Under the pieces are notes generated by a model. The model saw nothing but the letters and a program-made list of their open reading frames with translations, was not told where the DNA came from and did no database searches. 64,000 bases of DNA, taken from positions 153,129,043-153,193,042 of the forward strand of contig CP136069.1 of NCBI GenBank assembly GCA_032622095.1, given 5' to 3'. Shown here one piece after another: positions 24,722 to 35,021 of this stretch. Position numbers and translations under genes: made by a program. The DNA is from Siphonodentalium dalli. Its lineage: Eukaryota; Mollusca; Scaphopoda; Gadilida; Siphonodentaliidae. Every line of letters begins with the position of its first letter. Positions within the stretch are counted from its first letter, which is position 1.

Positions 24722-25329
24722 TCTATTATATATTTTGGCAGATTTGTGTGTGTGTCTGTGTGTCTGTCTGTAATCGATGGACTCGAAAACGGCCGAGCCG
24801 ATTTCGATGAAACTTGGTATGTGGGGGTATATTCGGCCGCGGAGTGGCATGGGCCTATTAATTTGCCCGTGTGACGTGACCTTGACCTTGAAATCGGGTA
24901 ATTTCAAGGTCAAACGCCCGAATATCACGAGATTTCGATGAAACTTGGTATGTGGAGTTACCTTCGGCCGGGGAGTGGCATAAACATATTAATTTGCCCG
25001 TGCGACGTGACCTTGAAATCGGGTCAATTCAAGGTCAAATCGCGAATTTTGATGGGATTTCGACGAAATTTAATACGTGGGGTTACCTTTGTCCACTGAG
25101 TGTGTGGACGGGTCAAATCGTGACCCCGACCTGACCTTCACCTTCACCTTCAAAATGATCAATTCAAGGTCAAATCGGGTAAAACCGGATGGATTTCGAC
25201 AGGCACGTTTGTCGGGTACTTTTGTCCGGGCAGTGTTTTGGACTGGTCAAATCGTGACCCCACTTGACCTTGACCTTCAAAATGGACAATTCAAGGTCAA
25301 AGCCCGGACGAAGTCGGGTCACCTTCTAG
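24722..25329 (+). mobile_element. Helitron-like element F, last of the chain
   Basis: Organised like E (608 against 611 bp). CTAG ends at 25329 and is followed by T25330, where the satellite resumes. Together with A20345 this gives the A|T target of Helitrons for the chain as a whole. Confidence 0.75.
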
Positions 25330-25362
25330 TATATATATATATCTAAATACTGTGGCATATCA
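25330..25362. repeat. Satellite remainder right of the Helitron chain
   Basis: TATATATATCTAAATACTG followed by TGGCATATCA is the rest of the monomer that breaks off at 20345 (CAGCTCACCACTA). Together they restore one uninterrupted 43-47 bp satellite unit. Unique sequence starts at about 25363. Confidence 0.85.
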
Positions 25363-27097
25363 TTTTTTAATTGGGCTTAATTAGTTGTGTCCGCTTTATT
25401 CTTCATTGTAATATATGTGATGATGTTATATCGTGTAACTGTAATTTAACATTAACCCATAAGCATTATGACACACACGAAGCTCCCTCACATTGAGATA
25501 ATACAATAATCTATTTGCTGATTGAATTGTTGTGTAAAATTATTAATTATTCTAGCATTTCTCAGCTACTTCTATAATTCAGATAAAACCTAAAATCCTT
25601 TTTGCGACGTTCCGGTGATCTGATCAAATAGATCGATAAATACACGAAATGCTTATATACGTATACAACCCCCACCCACACACCCTCACACTTTATATGT
25701 CCCGGGAAACCTCAATACAGCAACAAAATGTATCAGAAAAACGAGATATTGTCGAAATCTATTGTTCGCATGGAACATTAAAGAGCTTTATGTGGCTGAT
25801 TTTTCCTGATACGGTAACAATAAAGAGCGTTTTCTCAACAGTCGGTACGTTCTATGTTTATTCATGCCTTGTTTCTTATTGTCGTCAAATATTTCAAAAC
25901 GGAAGTTTGAGATGTGTTCGTTCGCGAGACCATTCCTTATTTCGTTCAGTTATAAACTGCAGCTGCATGGTCGAATTTGAAGTCATTTTCATTTCTAAAA
26001 TAATGATAACTGGCGCAGGGAATATTGATTACTTTGATGTCAAATATAGGATGACACATCTTTAAAATAAGACGGTTGACTGATGTGTGATGATCTTCGC
26101 CAGGGAACCGAGGGCGGGGTAGATTTTATACTTTATGCGCATAAAAATATCGGTTTTCAAACGCAGTTTATATTGACTCACATGCGATATGGTCTATATC
26201 ACTTATCAGTAGGACATATTGCGGAAAGATTTCTATTCTTGGGATCAGATATACAGGCACGCCCACCTTTTCGATATATTATACACCAGACGCCTGGTTG
26301 AACGATCAAAGCACGCAATGCACACGATACATCAAGTGCATCCAGAACCCCCAGTACACCAGAGCACGCCAAGAAACACATGTATGCGTGGGAAAAATAG
26401 CTCACTCCGATAGCATCGATGCGGGTTGATATTTACATTACGATAATAGAAGTAACAGATGACGTAAATGTTACCAGAGGGAACAGTTTTGCATGTTCGG
26501 ACATTCAGTTTCCTGCAGGCTGCAACCAACCAACACACGCATGTCGTAATCATAATTATATGATGCCATCACTACAGTCAGCGCTGAGGATCTCCGCTGG
26601 GTGGGGGTGTGGTCAAATCCTATAGGTGGGAGGTCCAAACAAGGGATGGGGCGATTACATGCCTAAATAATTTGATTAAATTACAAATACGTGTCAATTT
26701 GATGATTACCAACACAATACAAATACTTTTTGCCAGTTGGTCTACAATATTTTTCTAAAAGTAAGCAAATAAGTTTTCATTACATCTGATTACTTTAAGA
26801 TTAATTAATGAATACATAGTGTGTTTGGTATTAAAGAGACATTAAACCTCAACATTAAACTAACATATATGAATACGATTTGATAAAAACAGAACGCAAG
26901 CCCTGTTAATATGTGTTCAGTATAAGTTGTAAATCATAAACACTATTAGGCCATGGAAGTTAAAGTCGTGGTAACATTTGGTTGGACATAGGACAACGGC
27001 CATCTCAAAAATATCCTGGCATGCTAAACATGCTTGTTTGTCCATGTCGTAGATATAGATATATATATATAGATATAGATATAGATACACTGGTTTG
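25363..27097. other. Intronic stretch, mostly unrecognised
   Basis: An inverted pair of the AAGAGCGTT motif lies at 25782-25834 (AAAGAGCTTTATGTGG and AATAAAGAGCGTTTTC). GATCAAATAGATCGATAAATAC at about 25621-25642 recurs in similar form near 57140. Open frames at 25649-26065 and 26083-26625 show no family motif and overlap frames on the other strand. Confidence 0.4.
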
Positions 27098-27735
27098 TGG
27101 GCTGCTAATGGAGCTGAAGGGGTCACTATCACCAAAAAAAGTGCTGAAGGGTACATAGGTTTTGAAAATGTGCTGAAGTGCACACAGGTTTTGAAAAAGT
27201 GCTGAAGTGCACACAGGTTTTGAAAATGTGCTGAAGGGTACATAGGGTTTGTGATCGGCACTAACCAACTACTTTAACCGTGTTCCCGAAAGTCTGGCGC
27301 CCATCAGCAGTTCGTTTTCAGTTCCTTTTAATTTTCCTTGGAACATATGCTAAGTTCATATTCCTCATGAAGGCTGAACACCCGAGCATATGCATTCTGA
27401 TCTGTAACATGGTTCGGCAGTTTTCCGCAAATAATTGAGAATATAGTGTTGAGTTACAAATACATGTTATATATATATTTTATATGAAATTGTCTTGACT
27501 TGTGATTAAATTATCTGTATTATGATAACTGCCCCGCGTGGGTGTATTATGTCAATAAAAATGTTATGTTATGTTATACAATTATTCTCTAGCAGAAATC
27601 ACGACAGACACGAAATCTAATAGTCATTTATAACCAGATTTCAACATCTGTGTACCCTTCAGCACATTTTCAAAACATGTGTACCCTTCAGCACTTGTTT
27701 GGTGAGAGTGACCCCTTCAGTGCTAATGAAACCCA
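27098..27735. mobile_element. Foldback-type element with tandem-repeat arms
   Basis: The left arm (27098-27255) has CTGAAGGGGTCACTATCACC followed by four 29 bp units of GTGCTGAAG, a GGTACA or TGCACA word and GGTTTTGAAAAT. The right arm (27645-27735) mirrors it with two such units and GGTGAGAGTGACCCCTTCAG. The terminal word CTAATG/CATTAG is inverted. The middle contains a LINE-like 3' tail (GTCAATAAAAATGTTATGTT at about 27550). It is noncoding. Confidence 0.55.
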
Positions 27736-27754
27736 ATACTGAGAAATAGACAAA

Positions 27755-28060
27755 AGTACTCTTTTATTATATTTTATTATATGCTTGCCTATAAAATAGC
27801 GGGAAATTACCGAAACGTATATCGTTGTATTTATCTCTTGGAAGCCACAGTGAAATACGATGTCGTTATTTCACTCTAGATAGCGTTATTTCACTGCAGG
27901 GCTTGAAACTAACACGAGCTGCCAAGGTCGATCGAGTGATCATTGCGTGCACACTGTCCACTAGCCAATCAAAAGCGACGAATTAACAGACGGCGCGTGA
28001 TCAATCTACAATGCTATGTTTGAGTCGCAGTGTGTCAAATTTAACTTTACGACTATTATA
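27755..28060. repeat. Dispersed repeat shared with the right edge of the window
   Basis: ATAAAATAGCGGGAAATTAC, CCGAAACGTATATCGT and a GTGAAATACGATGTCGTTAT segment match 63630-63760 closely. The shared part contains the inverted words GTGAAATA and TTATTTCAC and is followed in both copies by related sequence with GATCAC and CCAATCAAAA-like words. Confidence 0.6.
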
Positions 28061-28221
28061 TATAGGCTCTTTCCTGTTTGTAAATACTGACAAGTGTGCT
28101 CTTTAATTAATTACAGTTATTGATTTAATTAATTAAGACTTACATGTAATTTAGCAAATTATAGCCTACATAATCCGCATATAATAAACAGGATACCTAC
28201 ATACCTGAAACATATCTCATT

Positions 28222-28307
28222 CGTGTCTGGAAAGATATATCGAATTTTCACTCGCGGCTTGTATATGATAGCCGCTCGTGATAATTCGACATTTCTTTCC
28301 AGACACG
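28222..28307. repeat. 86 bp foldback hairpin inside the FAM167 intron
   Basis: The arm CGTGTCTGGAAAG, TCGAATT, TCAC, CGCGGCT pairs with AGCCGC, GTGA, AATTCGA, CTTTCCAGACACG around a short TATATGATA loop, with a few bulges. The pairing can be extended weakly outward. It lies about 200 bp downstream of the donor. It could be a MITE or a structured RNA; only one copy is in the window. Confidence 0.55.
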
Positions 28308-28509
28308 TATGCGATATTTCGGTATTCAAACAAAACATGCAGGTATTCTCTATGTCTTCACAATTTGAAGTTAAGACCACAGTATGCGGCTTCACATTTG
28401 CAAATGATGCAACATGGTCTTATGCTATTCTCTACCAGACACGCATCCACGGTCACATAACATGTGATATGTTTGAAAAGGACTACTGATATTGGAGTTA
28501 AATGCTTAC

Positions 28510-29121
28510 CAGTTCATATCTGATCCAATCCAATGCAGAGTTAATGTTATCCTTCCGCTCGGGGGATAAAACATCGTTGTCGTTAGGATCATATACAACG
28601 TTAGTCAATATTGGCTTATCCAAATACTCCTTCTGCCACGCAACATAACTTGGACGTCGCGTAATGAGCTGCAACCGTTTTGTTTGCTGTTTGAGTCGCC
28701 CTAAATCCGTAGAAAGATCCACTGATCCACGCCGGGAAGATGACTTGCAGCTTGCCGAGGCCAAAGACGGTTGGCATGGGACTGATAAGTACTGGCCGAT
28801 TGTATTCAAAATAGGAGCATCTTTGTCCAAAAGAATTTCATCTTGACTGACGTCGTCACCGGAACAACTCTCGTCGTCTGCACTACTAACCGATATAGCA
28901 GGAATATGTCCAAAATCCAAACTCGAGGACGACGAAGAAACACGAGAACTCCGTCCGCTATCGGCATCCGTGTCCGATTCCGATTTTGATATTTCACACC
29001 AATTATCGTCTGCTATGGATTTTAGACCTGGGCACGATAGAAGTTCATCAAAGTCCTCCACAATGATCGACAGAGGGCGCTTGTTGTCGTTATCGGACGG
29101 CATGGTCACTTCAGTAGACAT
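28510..29121 (-). CDS. FAM167: FAM167 (DIORA-1) family protein, first coding exon
   Basis: This exon encodes residues 1-204 of a predicted 288-residue protein. The start ATG at 29119-29121 is supported by an in-frame TAA two codons upstream. Residues 1-140 are acidic and serine-rich and look disordered, with a run of six serines at about 62-67. The conserved part begins near residue 141: a basic helix (LKQQTKRLQLITRRPSY, motif TRRPSY at 154-159), then a variable linker, then INSALDWIRYEL at 193-204. Vertebrate FAM167A/B has the same order (LETRRPSYLEW, then DEAIAWLRKEL), as I recall it. The exon stops after codon CTG at a GTAAGC donor (28504-28509), and reading through would add only VSI before a stop. 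The next exon is at 9264-9010. The protein has no signal peptide or membrane segment. Its molecular function is poorly defined in any species; the human gene is known from autoimmunity association. The N-terminal region is longer than in vertebrates. Identity is by motif recall, with no search run. Confidence 0.88.
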
Positions 29122-29157
29122 TCCTTATTTCAGTTCTACAACATTTTTCCAGGTGTC
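29122..29157 (-). promoter_or_regulatory. FAM167 5' leader in the first coding exon, with a minimal upstream ORF
   Basis: On the minus strand TTATTTTTCAG (its CAG at 29158-29160) is a good splice acceptor, so the exon probably begins at 29157 and the true transcription start lies further right in a noncoding exon I could not place. This 36-nt leader contains ATG-TTG-TAG, an upstream ORF of two codons. An in-frame TAA directly before GGA-ATG confirms the main start. Confidence 0.55.
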
Positions 29158-29454
29158 CTGAAAAATAAGATACGTAGTGTTGTATGAAAAATAAAAAAGA
29201 AAAGCGAGTTGGCAGATGTTATCAGATGAGCGCCGAATACGAAATCGTATACGTATATTAGAACCAAAATGATGCCTATGGAAAGTAATACAAAATAGAT
29301 ATGTTCTGACGATTGTTGATTGAACATGCATGTTTTCACATTCTACATTGCCTCCACGATGAAAGAGTATAGTTATTCCATGTTGTTATGTATAGTGCAC
29401 GCAAAGCCACTTTAAAAAGCACTTCAGAACTAGGGACTGCATGAGAGATAGATA

Positions 29455-29699
29455 GCGAGAGAGAGAGAGAGAGAGGGGGGAGGGACGGTTAAAGAGGAGA
29501 CATATAGAGTGATGAGTGGAGAAGGCGGCGGAGAGAATCAAATGGGTAACATGGTGATACGAGCAAGAGATAGAGATAGAGATAGAGAGAGGGTGTATAG
29601 AGAGATAGAGAGAAAGAATGGAGGGACAGTTAGATATGAGATATATGGAGTGATGAGGGGAGAAGGCGGCGGGAAGAATCAAATGGGTAACATGTGTAC

Positions 29700-29733
<34 letters not shown>

Positions 29734-29760
29734 GAGCGCGATAGAGAGAGATCAGAGAGG
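29455..29760 (+). repeat. GA-rich purine tract with a duplicated block upstream of the FAM167 coding exon
   Basis: Runs of GAGAGA and GATAGA flank two copies of a segment GTGATGAG(T/G)GGAGAAGGC, GGCGG and AATCAAATGGGTAACATG, about 150 bp apart. It lies 300-600 bp upstream of the first coding exon. GAGA-rich tracts can bind chromatin factors, but nothing here shows that. The open frame of 164 codons over it is compositional. Confidence 0.6.
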
Positions 29761-31587
29761 TGCACGGCGGCGGGAGAGATAGGGAGAGGGGGACACAAAC
29801 ACAAAGAGGGCGAAAGCACCACGAATTGGTATGCAATTATGTGCAGTACTTCTGTGGTATACCAACGCATGGTTAAAATTAAATTGCAACGGAAGGACAT
29901 AAATGGACACAAAATGTTACGAGGCTCTCGAATCACGTCCCAAAAAAAAACGCGGTACCTATACCTTCATGGTGTAACTCCAGTCGAGATTGGACAGAGG
30001 TAAACGTTGCCTGCCAGGTCAGGTTTCGAATCATCCATAAGAGTGTGTTCTCTGGAGCCGCCCGATAATATCATGCACTAGTTTGATGACCGACGCTGGC
30101 CATGCATGATGATTTACATGAATAATATGTAATTGATCCGTCACGGGCTCATCACCTCCATATGTGGTCATTATCTATGAGTCCATGTTCACATTAATCA
30201 TTTATAATATACCTGTATATTCATTGTATACCTGCGCGTTGTGTTGTGTCTTTGATCGAAAGGTAGCCACAGGTGGTCATCATTAGGTCATACACACAGA
30301 CACGTGGAGGGGAGTCATGTGGTTACTTTAACGCATCTTCGTCTTGTTCGAGGGAGTCTGTGATGTGTTTAATATCACTGATTCGATATGCATAACGAAT
30401 AAAATGGTTTCAGATCAAATGGGAATAATTTAATGTCATGTTCGCTTTTCACCAATGAGACATGATTGATGGGTATATTTTAATATATACACGACTCTCA
30501 AATATAATAGAAGGTCATAATCATTCATATATGTTATAATATATTGTTACACTTTTATTCCCTAAATAGAATATAGGCCCAAACTCAAGAATCTCATAAA
30601 CACCGCGATAGCCTGCATATCCTCACATGCGCGTTTATGTTAAACATTTGATAGCATGACAACAGAGATATTATATGTTGTTACCCTCCTCCCTATTTTC
30701 CACCCTTCTGATTGGTCCATGTCCTGTCGCGTGCCGGGCGACAAATCACACAGTCGCCCGCTGAGCCGGGATACATTGTTTTTGTCGCCCGCTTGATGTT
30801 ATATTGCAAGAATATCTCCAAATACACACTGCAGTAACTCATACATTTCACATCACTACCACGTACTAAAATCATAGTTCTTATATATACACCACGGATT
30901 CGCAAAACACACCAGTTGTGTTGTTTGCTAATTTGCATATATTTAGTGAACACTAATATTCGAACTTTTAAGTTGACACTATTATCGGACAAGCGTTATT
31001 ACGTACTTTTTATATCGAAACATCTCGGTGATTCAATATGTTCATGTCGACATTATGGTGCAAGATTGAAAGAGTGGATCCCTTGAGGTTGGTTGGTTAT
31101 AAATGTTTGCTGGTAGACAACGTAATGCATACGTTTGTCGCGAATGAATGGTATTGTAAGCTTATCCATGATATCAGACCGCTCCGCGATGTCTGCAATG
31201 TGATCATAAAAGTATTTTGTGTGAGGATCGCCATGTACTTGGGAGCACTGACACATATGAATGTACGTTAATGAAATTGACAACTTCCCAATTGCTTTAG
31301 GTGAAGACCGTTATGAAATGAACATCGCGAGTAAATTCCGCGCACAAAACGACATTGAATATGCCACAAGAAGGCGATAACATACCTATATAATATGGCT
31401 TATTGGTTTACATTGCATGGACCGATATTGACGATTTAACCACCAAAATTATCGTAAATAAACGCTGATTATCAAACGCTTGACTATCTTTATGGAATAG
31501 AATTCCTATAGGACGATAAGTATATATATATATACATAATCGGGAAAGAAATTTAAGCACTCGTGACTCAGTGCAACATCGTGCGTG
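29761..31587. other. FAM167 upstream region, nothing firmly recognised
   Basis: The missing 5' noncoding exon and promoter should be here or further right, but neither can be identified. A segment at 30725-30795 repeats GGGCGACAAATC and GTCGCCCGCTG words found in the foldback at 31744-31861, so it is probably a diverged relative. Confidence 0.4.
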
Positions 31588-31691
31588 CACAGGTCCCCAG
31601 AACAAAAATTGACCCCACCCCCAATAATATTTAATCCTATAGGATTAAGTATTATTGGGGGTGGGGTCAATTTTTGTTCTGGGGACCTGTG
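31588..31691. repeat. Near-perfect 104 bp palindrome
   Basis: CACAGGTCCCCAGAACAAAA at the left is mirrored exactly by TTTTGTTCTGGGGACCTGTG at the right. The inner parts (TTGACCCCACCCCCAATA and mirror) also pair, and the centre TCCTATAGGA is itself palindromic. I see only one small break in symmetry. It is a foldback MITE or an extruding cruciform and has no coding capacity. Confidence 0.85.
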
Positions 31692-31743
31692 CGTGCGTGT
31701 GGATGGCAAGGATTTTTTTTCTGTGGTATAATCGGATAACAAA

Positions 31744-31861
31744 ACAGTTGTTGCCCTTCTTCTCGGGAGACATCGAGATTTGTCACCCGCTCGAGAACGG
31801 AATTCCGTTCTCGAGCGGGTGACAAATCTCAATGTCTCCCTCGACAGCGGGCGACAACTGT
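31744..31861. repeat. 118 bp palindrome centred on GGAATTCC
   Basis: ACAGTTGTTGCCC at the left pairs with GGGCGACAACTGT at the right. GAGATTTGTCACCCGCTCGA and its mirror pair perfectly around GGAATTCC at 31799-31806. It lies 52 bp from the palindrome at 31588-31691 but is unrelated in sequence. Confidence 0.85.
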
Positions 31862-32389
31862 ATAATATCTCTGATGACACTTAGTACAACTGTTCCGTTT
31901 TGAATGGCAATGATATGCAAAAATTAGTCGCACTTCTTCGTTTTAGAGAGCAATTTTATTCCACACGAGAACGTACTGCTGAACCAACATGGGCCGTCAT
32001 AGTCCTAAGCAACCGATCTCAGTTGTAACCAGCCTCAAACCGACTACAAGTGTATTCAGATTAATAAAATATATCGTCTAAAAGATAATTAAAAAAAAAT
32101 GTTGTTAAATTGAGCAATGATTTCAATCTAAAAAATAAAAAAATAAAAAAAATAAATAGATATTATTGTTTTTTAAATAAAAGTATTCAAACGATTAAAG
32201 TGTGCGCGAAGCAAAAGTGGCCGCGGCTGAATACAGGCTCTTCGTGTTTAGGATCAAAATTTGCGCAAAGCTCACAATGGAGCCGGTGTCGCGGGCCTAT
32301 ATAGCCCCTCAGCCAACGCTGAATAAAGGCTCGCAACTAAACAAATTCATACATGGAGATTGTTATGATCCGCTTTAAAACCCTACTAT
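31862..32389. other. Noncoding stretch
   Basis: A-rich runs occur at 32088-32160. I recognise no gene or repeat. Confidence 0.35.
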
Positions 32390-32575
32390 ATATTATCACG
32401 TTTGCTGGGGAGGTATAAAATGTTTTTGAACTAAGGAACGAAAAATAGATCATATGCGACAATGACTATACATGGACTATACATGGACGGGTGAAAGCTG
32501 GAAAGAAAGTAAATTACGTCGAGATAAGTAGATACATTGCGGACGATTGGACTTCAGTAAACTCTCTTCGTTATT
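32390..32575. repeat. Dispersed repeat, left copy
   Basis: TATCACGTTTGCTGGG, GGAACGAAAAATAG, GCGACAATGACT, GTGAAAGCTGGAAAG and GATAAGTAG recur in the same order at 33505-33670. The two copies flank the element at 32642-33160. Confidence 0.6.
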
Positions 32576-32641
32576 CACTCGTATTGAAAAAAAAAAATGA
32601 TTTCGATGATGTTTGCAAAACGACAGGAGTAGATAACTCAC

Positions 32642-33160
32642 TATAACACCCCTGGTCAAGTGGTCCTGCTAATCTGCTTCGATGTTGGTGGTCCTGCTGG
32701 GTTGCGATGATGCTGTTAGGACAAACTGAAGCTGTTAATAAACAATACCGTTATTTTTCTAAATTTGTCATTTTCGTGGTGTTTGGCTATCCAAGCGATT
32801 TGAGATAAAACCATTGTGTGTATGAAACATTCAAGAACATATACATTATTGAAAAAAATCACAATGTTTCTAAAACGACGCGAATAACCATCTTGATCAT
32901 AATAAATTTTCAACAACTAATACAACCAGTATTACAGATATTTCGCAATAAATATGTTTTTTATTGTTTGATACATATATGATGGCTTTTCCTGAATATC
33001 TTCGATTATGCGAACACCGTGAAGAAGAAAAATAAAATAAAAAGGTAACGGTAACTTTTGTTAACAGCATTAGTTTGCCCTAACATAATCATTGCAATTC
33101 AGCAGGACCCAACAGCATCATAGCACATTAACACGACCACTTGACCAGGGGTGGATATCT
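32642..33160. mobile_element. Inverted-repeat element, ends CACCCCTGGTCAAGTGGTC
   Basis: The left end reads CACCCCTGGTCAAGTGGTCC, TGCTAAT and TGGTGGTCCTGCTGG. The right end mirrors it (CAGGACCCAACAGCATCAT, GACCACTTGACCAGGGGTGG). It is about 520 bp and noncoding. The same CAGGACC(ACC) vocabulary forms the tandem block at 45550-45830, which ends with the same CCACTTAACCAGAGGTG word. Confidence 0.6.
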
Positions 33161-33960
33161 CATTTAAAGTCGATTTACAGTTCCCGTACATATATAATTA
33201 TATATATAGTTGAAACAATTATATACAACGGATGCGTCTAAATTGAGGGAAGAAATTTGCATCTGTTGAATATTTTGGCCAAAGCTGGGGGTACATCATA
33301 ACTCACCATGTCGCCAGATCCACGCTCAAGTTGTAAATAAGAATTCTAGTTCAATACGATACCATTTAAAGCTACAAAATTAATATGATACCCGGTAAAC
33401 AAGCAGTGAAACTCTTGAGTGCATGACCCGTTTGAATAGATGCGTGCGAATATAATCAAAGCCTTGGGACAATGACCCCTTCAGCCTGAATGTGTAATCT
33501 TCAAATCTTATCACGTTTGCTGGGAATGGGGAGGTGTAAAACGTTTTGGCACTATGGAACGAAAAATAGCTAATATGCGACAATGACTGTGTGAAAGCTG
33601 GAAAGTAAATTAAGTCAAGATAAGTAGCTACATTGCGGTCGATTTAACATCAGTAAACTATCTTCGTAACATCCAGTATATTTGTTCGGCAGTCAAGATA
33701 GGGTTTGTTCCCATTGTTACTGTGGATTTATTATATATCGTGAATGTCCTTTTTATATGATCACGGTCCAGTTAAAGATGAGTTTAATAGTTAACGAGAT
33801 TTTATCCACTTCACGAAGGGGTTCATTCGCAGGTTACCTGCGTACGAAGCATGATGCATGACAAACGTTGATGGTCAATACAGAGCATGAACACACAGGT
33901 GACATTTCAGATCGTCTATGCATAATGCACAGACTGTCCAACAGCGACTCATTCTTAAAC
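33161..33960. other. Noncoding stretch with the right copy of the 32390 repeat
   Basis: The repeat copy occupies about 33505-33670. The remainder shows no recognised structure. The short open frame at 33380-33583 has no motif. Confidence 0.4.
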
Positions 33961-34395
33961 GTAGATCATGCCACGAATCTCTACTCTGGCTAACGCCCGT
34001 AGAGATTATATTCCATCAGTACAAAACCTGGGAACATTTTGAAGAATTGACAGGGAACCTTATATAAAGTCGAAAAATAACGCGGAGAATAAATTTCTTA
34101 GTTATAGTATCTGTTCCTTAATAATGTACTTCGCTTTAGGTGAAGGTCCCAATTCTAAATTTCACGACGTAAGTGACTCTATGGGCAACTTTGCTTTGCA
34201 ATGAGTCGCTTACAATTATGGGATTTCTCCTGGATAATTAATTCAATGTTCGGCTCACAAAAGTCACAGAAAAGCGTGCACTTTCGAGTTGGGACCTTCA
34301 CACAAGTACATTATTCAGGAACAGATAATAACTAAGAAATATATTCCCCGTGTTATGTTTTCAACTTCATAAGGTTCATCAGATGTCAAACCTTC
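33961..34395. mobile_element. Inverted-repeat element, ACTCTGGCTAACGCCCGTAG family, copy 1
   Basis: The left end is GATCATGCCACGAATCTC, ACTCTGGCTAACGCCCGTAG and ACAAAACCTGGGAAC. The right half mirrors part of it (GGAACAGATAATAACTAAG, AAATATATTCCCCG), but the outermost right end is missing. It is related to 43602-43980 and 47200-47703. It is noncoding. Confidence 0.6.
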
Positions 34396-34622
34396 CTGTA
34401 CATGCATTGGCACATGATCTTTAATGTTGCACCAGCTTCGTGAAATGGTTAAGCCTATACTAAGCAGTATTCTATTTCCGACCACACCATCACCCTCTTA
34501 AAGGTCCATTTTTGCCGCCCCGCTTGACGAATTCAACTATTATTGACGACCATGTAAAACTCACCAGTGTATCGGAAAACACGACATTTTGGTTAACATC
34601 AATGGACATATTTAGTCCTTCT

Positions 34623-35021
34623 TTAACCCTTTACCCAACAAACCGGCCAAAACAGGCCAAATAAAGCTTCAACAGCCTAAAATATCTTCGTTCTGTCTCA
34701 ATAGAACCATACAAATATGGATATCATTGGAACCGGTTCATTGACCACATTGTGATAGTTACAGTTATGCCCTGTGCCAATGCATTCTCTTATATATGCG
34801 AGTCGACCATAGGTCGCCTCGCATATATAAGAGAATGCATTGGCCTAAAAAAAATCTTTTTTAACACTTTTCACCATTTTTTCTTACATTCTTTAACAAT
34901 TTTATAATTTTTAATGTGTCAAGCCAATGCATTCTCTTATATATGCGAGGCGACCTATGGTCGACTCGCATATATAAGAGAATTCATTGGCACAGGGCCC
35001 TTCTGTTGGGTAAAGGGTTAA
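34623..35021. mobile_element. TTAA-flanked piggyBac-like MITE, complete (ACCCAACA family)
   Basis: The ends are TTAACCCTTTACCCAACA on both sides. Hairpin modules lie at about 34776-34846 and 34922-34991. The copy at 61817-62216 is nearly identical in opposite orientation. It is 399 bp and noncoding. Its right TTAA is also the left TTAA of the next MITE. Confidence 0.85.

Larger units (their letters stand above)
9265..28509 (-). other. FAM167 intron of about 19.2 kb, filled with satellite and transposons
   Basis: The donor is GTAAGC (28509-28504) and the acceptor is CAG (9267-9265), phase 0. The intron contains a TA-flanked inverted-repeat element, a 502 bp TTAA element, a 372 bp TTAA element, the 43-47 bp satellite, the Helitron-like chain, a tandem-arm foldback (27098-27735) and an 86 bp hairpin (28222-28307). 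About 60% of it is tandem repeat or Helitron. No other exon with family features was seen inside. Confidence 0.82.

Noticed and set aside
25649-26065. 138-codon plus-strand frame
   Set aside because: It overlaps the dispersed AAGAGCGTT motif pair and shows no domain, and its composition is typical of chance AT-rich frames.
29509-30003. 164-codon plus-strand frame rich in Arg and Glu
   Set aside because: It is produced by the GA-rich tract, there are matching low-complexity frames on the other strand, and no family was recognised.
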